Position numbers and translations under genes: made by a program. The notes under the pieces were generated by a model. The model was not told the origin of the DNA. It worked only from the letters and a program-made list of their open reading frames with translations, and ran no database searches. Positions 8,124 to 16,455 of a stretch of 40,045 bases of DNA are shown here, in pieces. The DNA comes from an uncultured Clostridia bacterium. GTDB lineage: Bacteria; Bacillota; Clostridia; Saccharofermentanales; Saccharofermentanaceae. The stretch is from positions 1-40,045 of the forward strand of contig CAMNGC010000017.1 in assembly GCA_946537885.1 (NCBI GenBank), written 5' to 3'. Numbering within the stretch: the first letter of the stretch is position 1; each line of letters opens with the position of its first letter.

Positions 8124-8975
8124 TTACCTGCGGTGGGTAGTATCTTTTCGCTCATAATAGAACATATATTGCTGCATTATGCCTGCGGTCTCAGGATAGA
8201 TGCTTGTATCGAAAAAGCCTCCGTAATAGTTCTTCACGATCCTCTCGATCCAGACGTCCACCGGGAAACGGCCCGTTCTTGCAAAGGCAAAGAGCATTAC
8301 GCAATTGGCAACTTTCTTTCCTACACCATACATAGATGTCAGGATCTCGTAGAGTTCATCATCATTCTTAGAATCAAGAAGCTCAGCAGACAGCTTACCG
8401 CAGGCAAAATCATCCAGCGCAGAAAGGATGTAGGGCCCACGATAACCGGCTCCAATCGAGGATAAGTCCTCGGCGCTGATCCCGCGCATATCTTCAACTG
8501 AAGGGAAGGAATAATACTCGTCGGAGGCGGGTGTGACAAAAGGCGTATCAAGAGACGGCAGATCTATCTTATGCCCCCTTATGCGGCTTAAACGCTCGAC
8601 ACAGGTCGTAATCGACGGGATGGAGCGGCGCTGGGAGATAATATAGCTAATTATCGCCTCCCATGGTTCCTGGCGAAGGATGCGGATACCGTGCCCATAT
8701 TTGACTGCAGCGTTAAGATAGGTATCGTCAGGGTCTACAGAGGCTTCGATTTGAGCATAGTCACGATCCATATCAAAGTAAGCTCTCCAGATGGCATTAT
8801 AATCGGCCTCGTCACAGGAGAAGGCGAACTCTTCCTCGGATAGTCTAGCTATCTGAAGATATCTGCCGCATGCGACCAGCTCAACATGATCGTTATCCAA
8901 GACCTTGAACCTGAAGGCCTGACCGCTGTCGGCAATCCTTACCGGATCAAAACAATTACAGTTCACTAAATACAT
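8124..8975 (-). CDS. 8-oxoguanine DNA glycosylase (OGG1-type, HhH-GPD)
   Basis: A base-excision repair enzyme removing 8-oxoguanine and cutting the strand by a lyase reaction. The 283-residue protein has the OGG N-terminal domain (CFDPVRIADSGQAFRF), then the helix-hairpin-helix GVGKKVANC with catalytic Lys 221. The conserved Asp 240 in PVDV lies 19 residues later, the same spacing as Lys249 and Asp268 of human OGG1. I chose the start at 8975, which has GAGG eight bases upstream, over a longer form starting at 9011. The gene is divergent from metF with closely packed promoters, and its 3' end faces the lipoprotein gene. It fits protection of an anaerobe from oxidative DNA damage. Confidence 0.9.
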   Translation of the reverse strand: MYLVNCNCFDPVRIADSGQAFRFKVLDNDHVELVACGRYLQIARLSEEEFAFSCDEADYNAIWRAYFDMDRDYAQIEASVDPDDTYLNAAVKYGHGIRILRQEPWEAIISYIISQRRSIPSITTCVERLSRIRGHKIDLPSLDTPFVTPASDEYYSFPSVEDMRGISAEDLSSIGAGYRGPYILSALDDFACGKLSAELLDSKNDDELYEILTSMYGVGKKVANCVMLFAFARTGRFPVDVWIERIVKNYYGGFFDTSIYPETAGIMQQYMFYYERKDTTHRR

Positions 8976-8995
8976 ATTTCGCGCCTCATAAAAAA

Positions 8996-9004
8996 TGCTA
9001 TAAT
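8996..9004 (+). promoter_or_regulatory. Extended -10 promoter of metF
   Basis: TGCTATAAT gives a consensus -10 (8999-9004) with TG extension and no good -35. The same bases on the minus strand read TTGTATTATA, so a promoter for the divergent glycosylase may overlap it. Confidence 0.55.
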
Positions 9005-9035
9005 ACAACAATCAAAGTATAAAGGAATTTGTCCT

Positions 9036-9896
9036 ATGAAGCTAACAGATATTTATGCCGGGCAGAAGCGTGTCTTGTCATTTGAGATCTTTCCGCCCAA
9101 GCATGACGAAGAACTTAAGAATATTGACGCGACACTCGAGATATTGTGTGACCTGAAGCCTGCCTACATCAGTGTTACATTTGGTGCGGGGGGGAGCTCC
9201 AATAATAACAAGACCATAGCTCTTGCCAGAAAGATCAAGGAGCAGTACGGCGTGGAGCCCGTAGTTCACTTGACATGCCTTCCTTATGACAAAGCGGAGA
9301 TCGACGAATTCTGTAGACGTATCGAGGATGCCGGAGTCGAGAATATCCTGGCTTTAAGAGGGGACAAGAATCCGAACTTCGAACCGAAGGATGTTTTCTT
9401 CCATGCATCCGAGCTGATCGAATATATCAAGCCCAGAACGGATCTTTGTATTGCCGCTGCCTGCTATCCCGAGAATCATCCTGATTCCGCCAATACCGTA
9501 GATGAGATGCGCAATCTTAAGAAGAAGGTTGACGCGGGGGCGCAGGTGCTATTGTCCCAGCTTTTTTTCGAAAATAAAATGTTCTATGACTTTGTACAGA
9601 ATGCAAGGATCGCCGGTATCGATGTGCCCATCACGCCCGGGATCATGCCATGCCTTTCAGCCGCGACCATTAAGAGAATGGTAACCACATGCGGCGCGTC
9701 ACTGCCGGAGAGATTTGAGCGGATCATACACAGATACGAAGATAATAAAGAGGCGCTTTTCGATGCCGGTCTTTACTATGCGGTAAGTCAGATAATCGAT
9801 CTGTTGACTCATGATTGTGACGGGATCCATCTTTATACGATGAATAATCCTGTAGCGGCAAGAAGGATATGTGACAGTATACGTAACATAATCTGA
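9036..9896 (+). CDS. metF: Methylenetetrahydrofolate reductase
   Basis: Reduces 5,10-methylene-tetrahydrofolate to 5-methyl-tetrahydrofolate, feeding methionine synthesis (and in acetogens the methyl branch of CO2 fixation). The 286-residue FAD-dependent TIM-barrel protein shows the family landmarks: SFEIFPPK with the catalytic Glu near residue 17, SVTFGAGGS, HLTC near residue 79, NILALRGD, and the FFENKMFYDF stretch. AAAGGA upstream of the ATG supports the start. It is a single-gene unit between its own promoter and a terminator. It acts two steps before S-adenosylmethionine, which metK makes elsewhere in the window, but no riboswitch is seen here. Confidence 0.96.
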   Translation: MKLTDIYAGQKRVLSFEIFPPKHDEELKNIDATLEILCDLKPAYISVTFGAGGSSNNNKTIALARKIKEQYGVEPVVHLTCLPYDKAEIDEFCRRIEDAGVENILALRGDKNPNFEPKDVFFHASELIEYIKPRTDLCIAAACYPENHPDSANTVDEMRNLKKKVDAGAQVLLSQLFFENKMFYDFVQNARIAGIDVPITPGIMPCLSAATIKRMVTTCGASLPERFERIIHRYEDNKEALFDAGLYYAVSQIIDLLTHDCDGIHLYTMNNPVAARRICDSIRNII

Positions 9897-9927
9897 GTTA
9901 CAGAAGGGTTACTATTGCCTCACAATA

Positions 9928-9964
9928 AACGCAGATTAAGGTTGAATTACCTGTCTGCGTTTTA
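9928..9964 (+). terminator. Terminator of metF
   Basis: AACGCAGA pairs with TCTGCGTT, with an inner AGGT/ACCT extension, followed by TTT. It lies 31 bases after the metF stop codon. Confidence 0.75.
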
Positions 9965-10000
9965 TAATATTCTGAAGACTAAGGAATAAGGGGTAATAAA

Positions 10001-12490
10001 ATGAGCTTTAGTTCAAGAATCCTGAAGATATTCAAGAATATGCTTGCGATCGTCTGCGCAGCCGCTGTAATAGCAGCTGTACCATCGGCAATGAGTCAGG
10101 TAAAAGCGGCTCCGGCGGCGAATGCAACAGTCGTAAATGTCTCATCATATGTAAATATCCGCGACAAGGCATCTACTGAGGGAGGAGTCGTAACGACTGC
10201 CCAGCTCGGGGTAAGACTTGCCGTCACCGCTACTGTTCAGGCAGAGAGCGGCGATACTTCGGCTTGTTCAGACTGGTATGCCGTTTCTATTGTAAAGAGT
10301 GGCACAACATACAGTGGATATGTCGCATCGAAATATGTTCAGCTTGATGTATCGTCTTCGTCTTCACAGCCTGCAGATGCTGCATTTGAATCGGCTATCG
10401 CGGCTTTCCCGGAGTCTTACAAGCCCTATCTGAGGGAGCTTCATGCCAAACATCCACAGTGGGTATTTCATGCGGAAAATGTAGGAAGTTCCTGGTCCAA
10501 TTGCCTTGATAAAGAGACTGTATCAGGCGTGTCACTGGTACAGAATACAACGGATGTTACCTGGCAGTCCCTGTCTTACACCGGCGTTGTTGATTCTCCT
10601 AACTGGGTAAATGCTTCCAGATCCCTGGTAGCTTACTATATGGATCCCCGTAACATGATGTCCGAATCCTCGGTCTTCCAGTTTGTCGACCTTAATTATG
10701 TGGACAATTCAGTCGACAGTGCTGCTATAGGAAGGGTATTGACGAATTCATTTATGGCGGCACCTGCAACTGCCGTTTATCTTGATCCTGCGGCTCCCAT
10801 GCTCTATCAGGACATATTCGCTGAGGCAGGCAACGCTGCTAAGAACGATAATACGGGCATCAATCCGATCTTCCTTGCATCTCATGCGCTTCAGGAGTGT
10901 GGACGTAACGGAAGCCAGGGATCAAATGGCGCGACCGGTTTTTATAACTTTTTCAATATCGGAGCTTATTCTGATGCGGTTAATGCGGCAAGACACGGCC
11001 TGGCTCTAGCTCAAAACGGCCTTGATGCCTATTTCAATTCGACATATAACATCCCCTGGAATACCCCCGGTAAATCCATCGTCAGCGGTGCCAAGTGGAT
11101 ATTCTACAATTATACGATCAAGGGTCAGGATACACTTTACTATATGCGATTTAATGTATCGCCTGATCGAAAATATTCTCTTTGCCGTCACCAGTATATG
11201 ACGGCTACGCAATCAGTTTCATCGGAAGGCAGACGTATGTATGAGGCATATAAAGCATCCGGACTTCTTGATTCTGCCTTGCATTTTTATATCCCGGTAT
11301 TTGATTCCATGCCCGCTGAGGCTTGCGCACTTCCTTCGAAGGTCAATGCATATAATGACTACATTAATCTTCTTTATACGAATCTTCTGGGAAGATCGGC
11401 TTCTGCGGGTGAGGTTTCCAGTTACTCATCACTTCTTGCAGGCGGTGCTTCCGCAGGTTCGGTAGCTTCGGGCTTCCTTAATTCAGATGAATTTAAGGCC
11501 AGAAAACTCTCGGATAAAGAATTTATCAAACTGATGTATAGGACATTCTGCAATCGTGAAGCAAGTGCCGATGAGATCGCCGAGATGACAAAACACATCA
11601 GTGAAGGCTATAGCCGCAATTACATCTTTACTATCATTATCAACAGCAAGGAATGCCAGGATTACCTAAGCTACTTTAGTATAAGTCTGGAAACTTTCAA
11701 GAATCCGGATCTGGTCGATAACAATATGGCAATAAAGCCTCTGGTTGTTCAGCTCTATAACGGTGTCCTGGGCAGAGATCCCGACAGGGACGGCCTGCGT
11801 AACTGGATCTCCCAGCTGGCAAGCGGCGCCATGAGCGGTCCCCAGGTCGCGGCAGCCTTCTGTATGTCTCCTGAGATGGACAGCTATGAGCTGTCCGACG
11901 GCGAGTTCGTAACCCGACTTTATCAGGTATGTCTGGGCCGTAAGCCGGATCCTGCCGGTTATGATGACTGGACGGGAAGACTTGCTCAGCACTATACGAG
12001 AGAATATGTCGTATCCGGTTTTGTAAACTCAGAGGAGTTCTCGATCATCTGTTCACGCTATGGTGTCAGCGTCGATCAGTTCGTGTCGAATACGACTATC
12101 GGTTTGTCGCCGAGCCCCACAAAGATTAATGCTTTTGTTGTTCGTCTTTACGATCTTGCTCTCGGCAGGCAGCCCGATCAGCAGGGACTGGACAATTGGA
12201 AGAACGGACTCATAAGCGGCAACTTGAACGGTTATGGCGTCGCATACGGCTTCATCTTCAGTGAGGAGATGAAGGCTCTGAACCTGAGCGACGGAGAGTT
12301 CGTCACAAGGCTTTACAAGATATTCCTAGATCGTGAGCCTGATGATTACGGCTATAACGACTGGACGGGAAGACTGGCTAACGGAGCATCAAGACTCGAC
12401 ATCTTCGAAGGCTTTGTCTATTCACAGGAGTTCGCAGGTCTCTGCGTCGAAGCGGGCTTTATGCCATATGATTCCTATCAGTTAGGATAA
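10001..12490 (+). CDS. Secreted SH3/glucosaminidase protein with DUF4214 repeats
   Basis: An 829-residue exported protein. A signal peptide (about 1-37) is followed by an SH3b-type domain (about 42-110, VNVSSYVNIRDKAS), which commonly binds the wall. Residues about 135-430 form a glucosaminidase module like those of LytB/LytD-type N-acetylglucosaminidases (FLASHALQECGRNGS with the expected catalytic Glu, and FYNFFNIGAYSD). The rest (about 450-820) is six DUF4214-like units of the form LYxxxLGRxPDxxGxxxW, in three pairs; DUF4214 is related to phycobilisome-linker repeats and its role is not settled. I infer a peptidoglycan hydrolase in cell separation or wall turnover, with DUF4214 as an assembly or surface-binding region. 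It is a single-gene unit. Confidence 0.88.
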   Translation: MSFSSRILKIFKNMLAIVCAAAVIAAVPSAMSQVKAAPAANATVVNVSSYVNIRDKASTEGGVVTTAQLGVRLAVTATVQAESGDTSACSDWYAVSIVKSGTTYSGYVASKYVQLDVSSSSSQPADAAFESAIAAFPESYKPYLRELHAKHPQWVFHAENVGSSWSNCLDKETVSGVSLVQNTTDVTWQSLSYTGVVDSPNWVNASRSLVAYYMDPRNMMSESSVFQFVDLNYVDNSVDSAAIGRVLTNSFMAAPATAVYLDPAAPMLYQDIFAEAGNAAKNDNTGINPIFLASHALQECGRNGSQGSNGATGFYNFFNIGAYSDAVNAARHGLALAQNGLDAYFNSTYNIPWNTPGKSIVSGAKWIFYNYTIKGQDTLYYMRFNVSPDRKYSLCRHQYMTATQSVSSEGRRMYEAYKASGLLDSALHFYIPVFDSMPAEACALPSKVNAYNDYINLLYTNLLGRSASAGEVSSYSSLLAGGASAGSVASGFLNSDEFKARKLSDKEFIKLMYRTFCNREASADEIAEMTKHISEGYSRNYIFTIIINSKECQDYLSYFSISLETFKNPDLVDNNMAIKPLVVQLYNGVLGRDPDRDGLRNWISQLASGAMSGPQVAAAFCMSPEMDSYELSDGEFVTRLYQVCLGRKPDPAGYDDWTGRLAQHYTREYVVSGFVNSEEFSIICSRYGVSVDQFVSNTTIGLSPSPTKINAFVVRLYDLALGRQPDQQGLDNWKNGLISGNLNGYGVAYGFIFSEEMKALNLSDGEFVTRLYKIFLDREPDDYGYNDWTGRLANGASRLDIFEGFVYSQEFAGLCVEAGFMPYDSYQLG

Positions 12491-12497
12491 ACAGAAG

Positions 12498-12530
12498 TGG
12501 GCTGTCTCAAACAATGAGACAGCCCATTTT
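12498..12530 (+). terminator. Terminator of the glucosaminidase gene
   Basis: A perfect 12-bp stem, TGGGCTGTCTCA with TGAGACAGCCCA, is followed by TTTT. It starts eight bases after the stop codon. Confidence 0.92.
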
Positions 12531-12625
12531 CGACATGTATAAGATAAGTGATGCGTGACTGTGGCTCTTTATTTTTGGTCCTTCACGGAATCTGTGGGAT
12601 TACAGTTCCGGCATCGGATATACCC

Positions 12626-12819
12626 ATACCAACTGGATTCTTAAATCCTGTTCTCAGTTGGTATCGGGCGCCGTCTTAGTACCCACCGGATCATGCATTT
12701 TCATTTTCAGTTGGTAAATCCTATGCCAAATACCAACCGAAAATGGGAAATCACCCTTCAGTGGGTATATTTCCGGCAAAAATACCAACTGAAAATAAGA
12801 AACGCATTTTCAGTTGGTA
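12626..12819. repeat. Eight copies of a TACCAACTGAAAAT motif in alternating orientation
   Basis: The consensus ATACCAACTGAAAAT or its complement ATTTTCAGTTGGTAT occurs at 12626, 12655, 12680, 12703, 12730, 12757, 12782 and 12806. Orientation alternates strictly, giving four consecutive inverted pairs with loops of 9-18 bases. The last pair (12782-12819) is perfect over 14 bases. Two copies have matched changes (CAACC or CACC for CAACT; GTGGG for GTTGG). No convincing gene overlaps it. Confidence 0.85.
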
Positions 12820-12866
12820 AAAGCCTTTACCTAGTCGCTCAAAATGAAGTTCTCCTCTCGTGATCC

Positions 12867-12957
12867 TGTAATGCCAAATCAAGCTCATGGGCTTTTTAGC
12901 ATTACTCTTGCCGCTATTTTGTAATGCTGTTTTCGAGATTGCAATAAATAGCATTAC
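12867..12957. repeat. Four copies of GTAATGC/GCATTAC in alternating orientation
   Basis: GTAATGC occurs at 12868 and 12921, and its complement GCATTAC at 12899 and 12951, making two successive inverted pairs with 24-base loops. They directly follow the CAGTTGGTA array. Together the two families fill most of the gene-free stretch 12531-13035; I see no other feature in it. Confidence 0.7.
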
Positions 12958-13035
12958 CCGATGCCGCAGGAAGAGCTTTTTCGATCAGCAATCTCCTATA
13001 CAATATGAGAGATCACAAGCTTTCCGTGAAGAAGC

Positions 13036-14238
13036 TTATTTTTTGCCCAGTCGGTAATAGTTATTCAGCTGGCACTTGATATTGCCGTTATAAAGCTTGG
13101 TGCGCTTATCAGCCTTAAATCCGGTTGTCCTCTCGAAAGTATCATCGGGTGTGATGACAGACAGGCGCACGCCCTTGCGGCAGAAACCTTCATTGGTAAG
13201 GTAAGTGTGCGCTATCATCTTATAGATCTCATCTGCTTCCTCGATAGTCAGGAGACGACCTCCGTAGGGCGGATTGGTCAATATCAGCTGGCGGTCCAAG
13301 CCGGTCAAAGAAGCCAGAGCAGAAGGAGTTCTGGTCGCTGCATCTGCGACAGAGAACTTGATGAAGGATCCTACTCCTGCGGTATTCGCGTTATGACGGG
13401 CATCTTCTACGGCTCTCTTATCGATATCCGATCCGAAGAAGAAGCAGTCGTCGGACGGCGTTGTGTCTTCAAGTGCTATCGCTTCTTCACGTGCTTCCGT
13501 TAAAGCGGCAGTACCGATATAGGGAAGTGTCTCATAGGCGAAGTGACGGTTACGTCCCGGTGCTATATTACAGGCCATCATGGCTGCCTCGATAAGGATA
13601 GTTCCGGATCCGCAGAAGGGATCTACGAGCGCCTCATAGCCGAAGGGCTTATAGCGTGCAAGAGATACCATACCGGATGCTAATGTCTCTCTAATAGGCG
13701 CTTCATGTGTCAAGGGTCTGTATCCGCGTTTGTGAAGTCCGTCGCCTGTGGTGTCGATCATCATGCTTACATGGTCTTTGACGATGCCGAATTGGATCCT
13801 TACCTCCCCCTTTTTACGATCTTCGGCGATCAAAGCATCTTCAGGCAAGCCTCGGCTCCTGCATATGGAGCGGACTATAGCTTTCTTGGCCAGACTCTGG
13901 CAGGCGCTGATTCCGAAGAGGGCGGACTTACGGGAATAGCCGTTGACCGTAATGGCGTATCCTGTGGGAATATAGTCATTCCAGCTGATCTTCGAGGTCT
14001 CCTCATAAAAAGAGTCGAATTCCTTGGCATCAAACTCCGCGATCTCAAGAAGAACGCGTTCGCCTCGTCTGACCCACATGTTGGCGCGGGCTATATCTGA
14101 AGCGAAGCTCTTTTGAGAAGTTTTTATACTAACAAGACCGTCACTGACACAGAGCGCCTCCTTGTCGAAGCCGCAATCAGTAAGGTCATCTCTGACGGAA
14201 CTTTCCAATCCGAATAAACATGTAACTACAATTTTCAT
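13036..14238 (-). CDS. THUMP-domain class I RNA methyltransferase (RlmL/YpsC family)
   Basis: A predicted SAM-dependent guanine-N2 methyltransferase of 23S rRNA or tRNA. The 400-residue protein has an N-terminal ferredoxin-like/THUMP region (about 1-160) for RNA binding. The Rossmann-fold methyltransferase follows, with DPFCGSGT at 206-213 (SAM binding), an acidic FGSDID strand end near 270, and the catalytic NPPYG at 322-326. These match the YpsC/RlmL-type family found as a single gene in most Bacillota; the exact target nucleotide cannot be read from sequence. The gene is alone on the minus strand, flanked by repeat-rich intergenic DNA on both sides. Confidence 0.9.
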   Translation of the reverse strand: MKIVVTCLFGLESSVRDDLTDCGFDKEALCVSDGLVSIKTSQKSFASDIARANMWVRRGERVLLEIAEFDAKEFDSFYEETSKISWNDYIPTGYAITVNGYSRKSALFGISACQSLAKKAIVRSICRSRGLPEDALIAEDRKKGEVRIQFGIVKDHVSMMIDTTGDGLHKRGYRPLTHEAPIRETLASGMVSLARYKPFGYEALVDPFCGSGTILIEAAMMACNIAPGRNRHFAYETLPYIGTAALTEAREEAIALEDTTPSDDCFFFGSDIDKRAVEDARHNANTAGVGSFIKFSVADAATRTPSALASLTGLDRQLILTNPPYGGRLLTIEEADEIYKMIAHTYLTNEGFCRKGVRLSVITPDDTFERTTGFKADKRTKLYNGNIKCQLNNYYRLGKK

Positions 14239-14710
14239 ATGTGAGATTATATCAAAATTATGTTCTTATACAAATATGCTCGATTTAGCGTGTCAAGAGG
14301 ATTTTTTGTGAATTTGGTGTCCGTGATCGACGGACATACTCCAGCCGACTAAAGTTTAAACAGAATGCGCTGAGGCAACAAAATCGGGCTTTTAACACTT
14401 GTGTAATTTTGTTGTAATTGTTTTGCAATAATATCCTGTTCAAAAACAGGATTCAATAAATTCAAAGGTTGGCAGTCTTTCAATTCTCGAAAAGCTTGTT
14501 TTATAGTTATTGACAGACTTTTGAACATTTTGAACATGATTTTCACTCGAAAAGCTGTTCATAAATAGTCCTTTTGTTTATCATCTTAAAATTCTTTGAT
14601 AAATAATGTTCAAAACTCTTTTCGCTAATTATTACCGAAATATTACATAAATCGTTCTTAATTGCATAATCAATGGTATAATCATAGGAACAAATTCAAA
14701 GGGGTATGAT
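14239..14710. other. AT-rich motif-dense leader region upstream of proA
   Basis: This 472-base stretch has no convincing gene. It holds five TGTTCA/TGAACA sites: 14437, a tandem TTTTGAACATTTTGAACA at 14519-14536, 14556 and 14609. The first lies in a hairpin, CCTGTTCAAAAACAGG (14435-14450). It also holds two copies of CTCGAAAAGCT (14486-14496 and 14546-14556), 60 bases apart. The proA promoter lies at its right end. Confidence 0.6.
14674..14682 (+). promoter_or_regulatory. Extended -10 promoter for proA-rpiB-upp
   Basis: TGGTATAAT provides a consensus -10 (14677-14682) with TG extension and no good -35. It lies 28 bases upstream of the proA start codon. Confidence 0.6.
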
Positions 14711-15994
14711 ATGTCTGATCTGACTTTACAGGCAGCAGAAGCCAAGAGAGCTTCCAGAAGACTTGCCATTATTGATTCCGATACCAAGAATTCCGCTCTG
14801 GCTAACATTGCGCTCCGACTTAAGGAGAATGCCGAGAAGATTTTCGATGCGAATGATTTGGATATAAAAGAGGCCGAGACAAGCGGTCTTGAAACTCCGC
14901 TGCTTAAACGTCTTAAATTCCGTGAGGCTAAGCTTTCTGATGTATGCGATGGAATTAACAGCCTAATAACGCTTGAAGATCCGGTTGGAAAAATGAGCCT
15001 TCATACTACTCTTGACGACGGGCTGGAGCTTTATCGTGTAAGCTGTCCTATAGGTGTTGTCGGCGTTATCTTCGAATCGCGACCTGATGCACTTGTTCAG
15101 ATTGCTACTCTTTGCCTTAAGAGCGGCAATGCAGTCTTTCTTAAAGGTGGGCGCGAGGCAAAGAATACCAATAAGATACTTGCCGATATCATAAGCAGTG
15201 CAGGCATCGAAGCAGGACTTCCCGAAGGTTGGCTCCATCTTCTTACTACAAGGGAAGATGTTACGGCTATGCTGGCTCTTAATGAATATATAGATCTGAT
15301 CATTCCGAGAGGATCTAATGAATTTGTTAAGTACATAATGAACAATACCTCTATTGCGGTCCTCGGACATGCAGACGGAGTTTGTCATACCTATATAGAT
15401 CGTGATTGTGATCCTGATATCGCGGTTAAAGTCGCGGTGGATGCCAAGACTCAGTATGTATCCGTTTGTAATGCGACAGAGACCTTCCTTATTGACAGAC
15501 AGGCTGTGCCGAAGGTGCTTGACAGCTTGGCGGAAGCTCTTAAGGCATCTGGTGTCGAGCTTTACGGTTGCCCGGAGGCTTCAAGGCTCCTGTCGATCCC
15601 CGAGGTTGAAGAGTGGCATCACGAATATCTTGATTACAAGGCTTCCATAAAGATCGTGGAAGATGTTAATGAAGCTGTTGATCATATCAATAAATACGGA
15701 TCCGGCCATACTGATGCGATCATTACTCAAAATGAAGAGACAGCAGATTATTTCATGTCTGCCGTTGATTCAGGCAGTGTTCTTGTAAACTGTTCTACAA
15801 GATTTGCTGACGGATTCAGATACGGATTCGGTGCTGAAGTAGGTATATCAACATCCAAGATCCATGCAAGAGGTCCGGTAGGACTTGAAGGAATGGTCTC
15901 TTACAAGTATAAGCTCATCGGGCACGGCGATATCGTCGACGATTATTCGGCTAAGCGTAAAACATTTAAGCATATAAGGAGAGAAGTAAAGTGA
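14711..15994 (+). CDS. proA: Gamma-glutamyl phosphate reductase
   Basis: The second enzyme of proline synthesis: it reduces glutamyl-5-phosphate with NADPH to glutamate semialdehyde. The 427-residue length and aldehyde-dehydrogenase fold match the family. Landmarks are GVVGVIFESRPDA, KGGREAKNTN, IPRGSNEFV, the catalytic Cys in SVCNATET near residue 252, and GFGAEVGISTSKIHARGPVG near the end. Its usual partner proB (glutamate kinase) is not next to it. GGGG lies six bases before the ATG. The stop overlaps the rpiB start, so the two are translationally coupled. Confidence 0.97.
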   Translation: MSDLTLQAAEAKRASRRLAIIDSDTKNSALANIALRLKENAEKIFDANDLDIKEAETSGLETPLLKRLKFREAKLSDVCDGINSLITLEDPVGKMSLHTTLDDGLELYRVSCPIGVVGVIFESRPDALVQIATLCLKSGNAVFLKGGREAKNTNKILADIISSAGIEAGLPEGWLHLLTTREDVTAMLALNEYIDLIIPRGSNEFVKYIMNNTSIAVLGHADGVCHTYIDRDCDPDIAVKVAVDAKTQYVSVCNATETFLIDRQAVPKVLDSLAEALKASGVELYGCPEASRLLSIPEVEEWHHEYLDYKASIKIVEDVNEAVDHINKYGSGHTDAIITQNEETADYFMSAVDSGSVLVNCSTRFADGFRYGFGAEVGISTSKIHARGPVGLEGMVSYKYKLIGHGDIVDDYSAKRKTFKHIRREVK

Positions 15995-16443
15995 AGATTA
16001 CTATTGCATCAGATCATGCGGGATACGACTTGAGACAGAAGGTTATCGCGCATCTGCTGGAAGCGGGGCACGAAGTTATTGACGGAGGCGCAACAAGCGC
16101 AGATGTTCCTTTTAACTATGTAGAGGCCGGCCAAAAGGTTGCAGAGGATGTATTGTCCGGAAAAGCTGACAGGGGAATTGCCATCTGCGGGACAGGTATC
16201 GGTATCTCGATCGTCGTTAATAAGTACAAGGGCATAAGGTGCGGACTATGTACCAACGAATATATGGCCCGGATGAGCAGGCAGCATAATGATGCCAATG
16301 TTCTGGCCTTTGGTGCCCGAGTTGTAGGTCAGGCACTTGCTTTTGCCATGGTGGATGATTTCTTGAGCGAATCATTTGCAGGAGAGAGACATCAGGTAAG
16401 AGTCAACGATATAAAGCGGCAGGAAGAAAGATTATTCAAATAA
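15991..16443 (+). CDS. rpiB: Ribose-5-phosphate isomerase B
   Basis: Interconverts ribose 5-phosphate and ribulose 5-phosphate in the pentose phosphate pathway; close relatives act on allose 6-phosphate or galactose 6-phosphate. The 150-residue RpiB/LacAB fold starts with IASDHAGY, has GTGIGISI, the active Cys in RCGLCTN near residue 76, and HNDANVLAFGAR. It starts with GTG at 15991, overlapping the proA stop by three bases (GTGA), with AAGGAG nine bases upstream. It is followed closely by upp, so ribose phosphate and pyrimidine salvage genes share a transcript, a gene order seen upstream of atp operons in other Bacillota. Confidence 0.95.
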   Translation: MKITIASDHAGYDLRQKVIAHLLEAGHEVIDGGATSADVPFNYVEAGQKVAEDVLSGKADRGIAICGTGIGISIVVNKYKGIRCGLCTNEYMARMSRQHNDANVLAFGARVVGQALAFAMVDDFLSESFAGERHQVRVNDIKRQEERLFK

Positions 16444-16455
16444 AGGAGAAGGACT

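Noticed and set aside
12751..12954. 67-residue minus-strand frame
   Set aside because: It runs through both repeat families and its residues mainly translate the repeats; no domain and no strong start site.
12626..12957. CRISPR array
   Set aside because: Motifs alternate in orientation, spacing is uneven and no cas gene is near.
4998..14300. 13-base match GCGTGTCAAGAGG at 4998 and 14288
   Set aside because: Matches of this length are expected by chance in 40 kb, and the two sites share no context.
14349..14546. 65-residue minus-strand frame before proA
   Set aside because: AT-rich, weak start site, no recognisable domain; the stretch is better explained as a leader with motifs.
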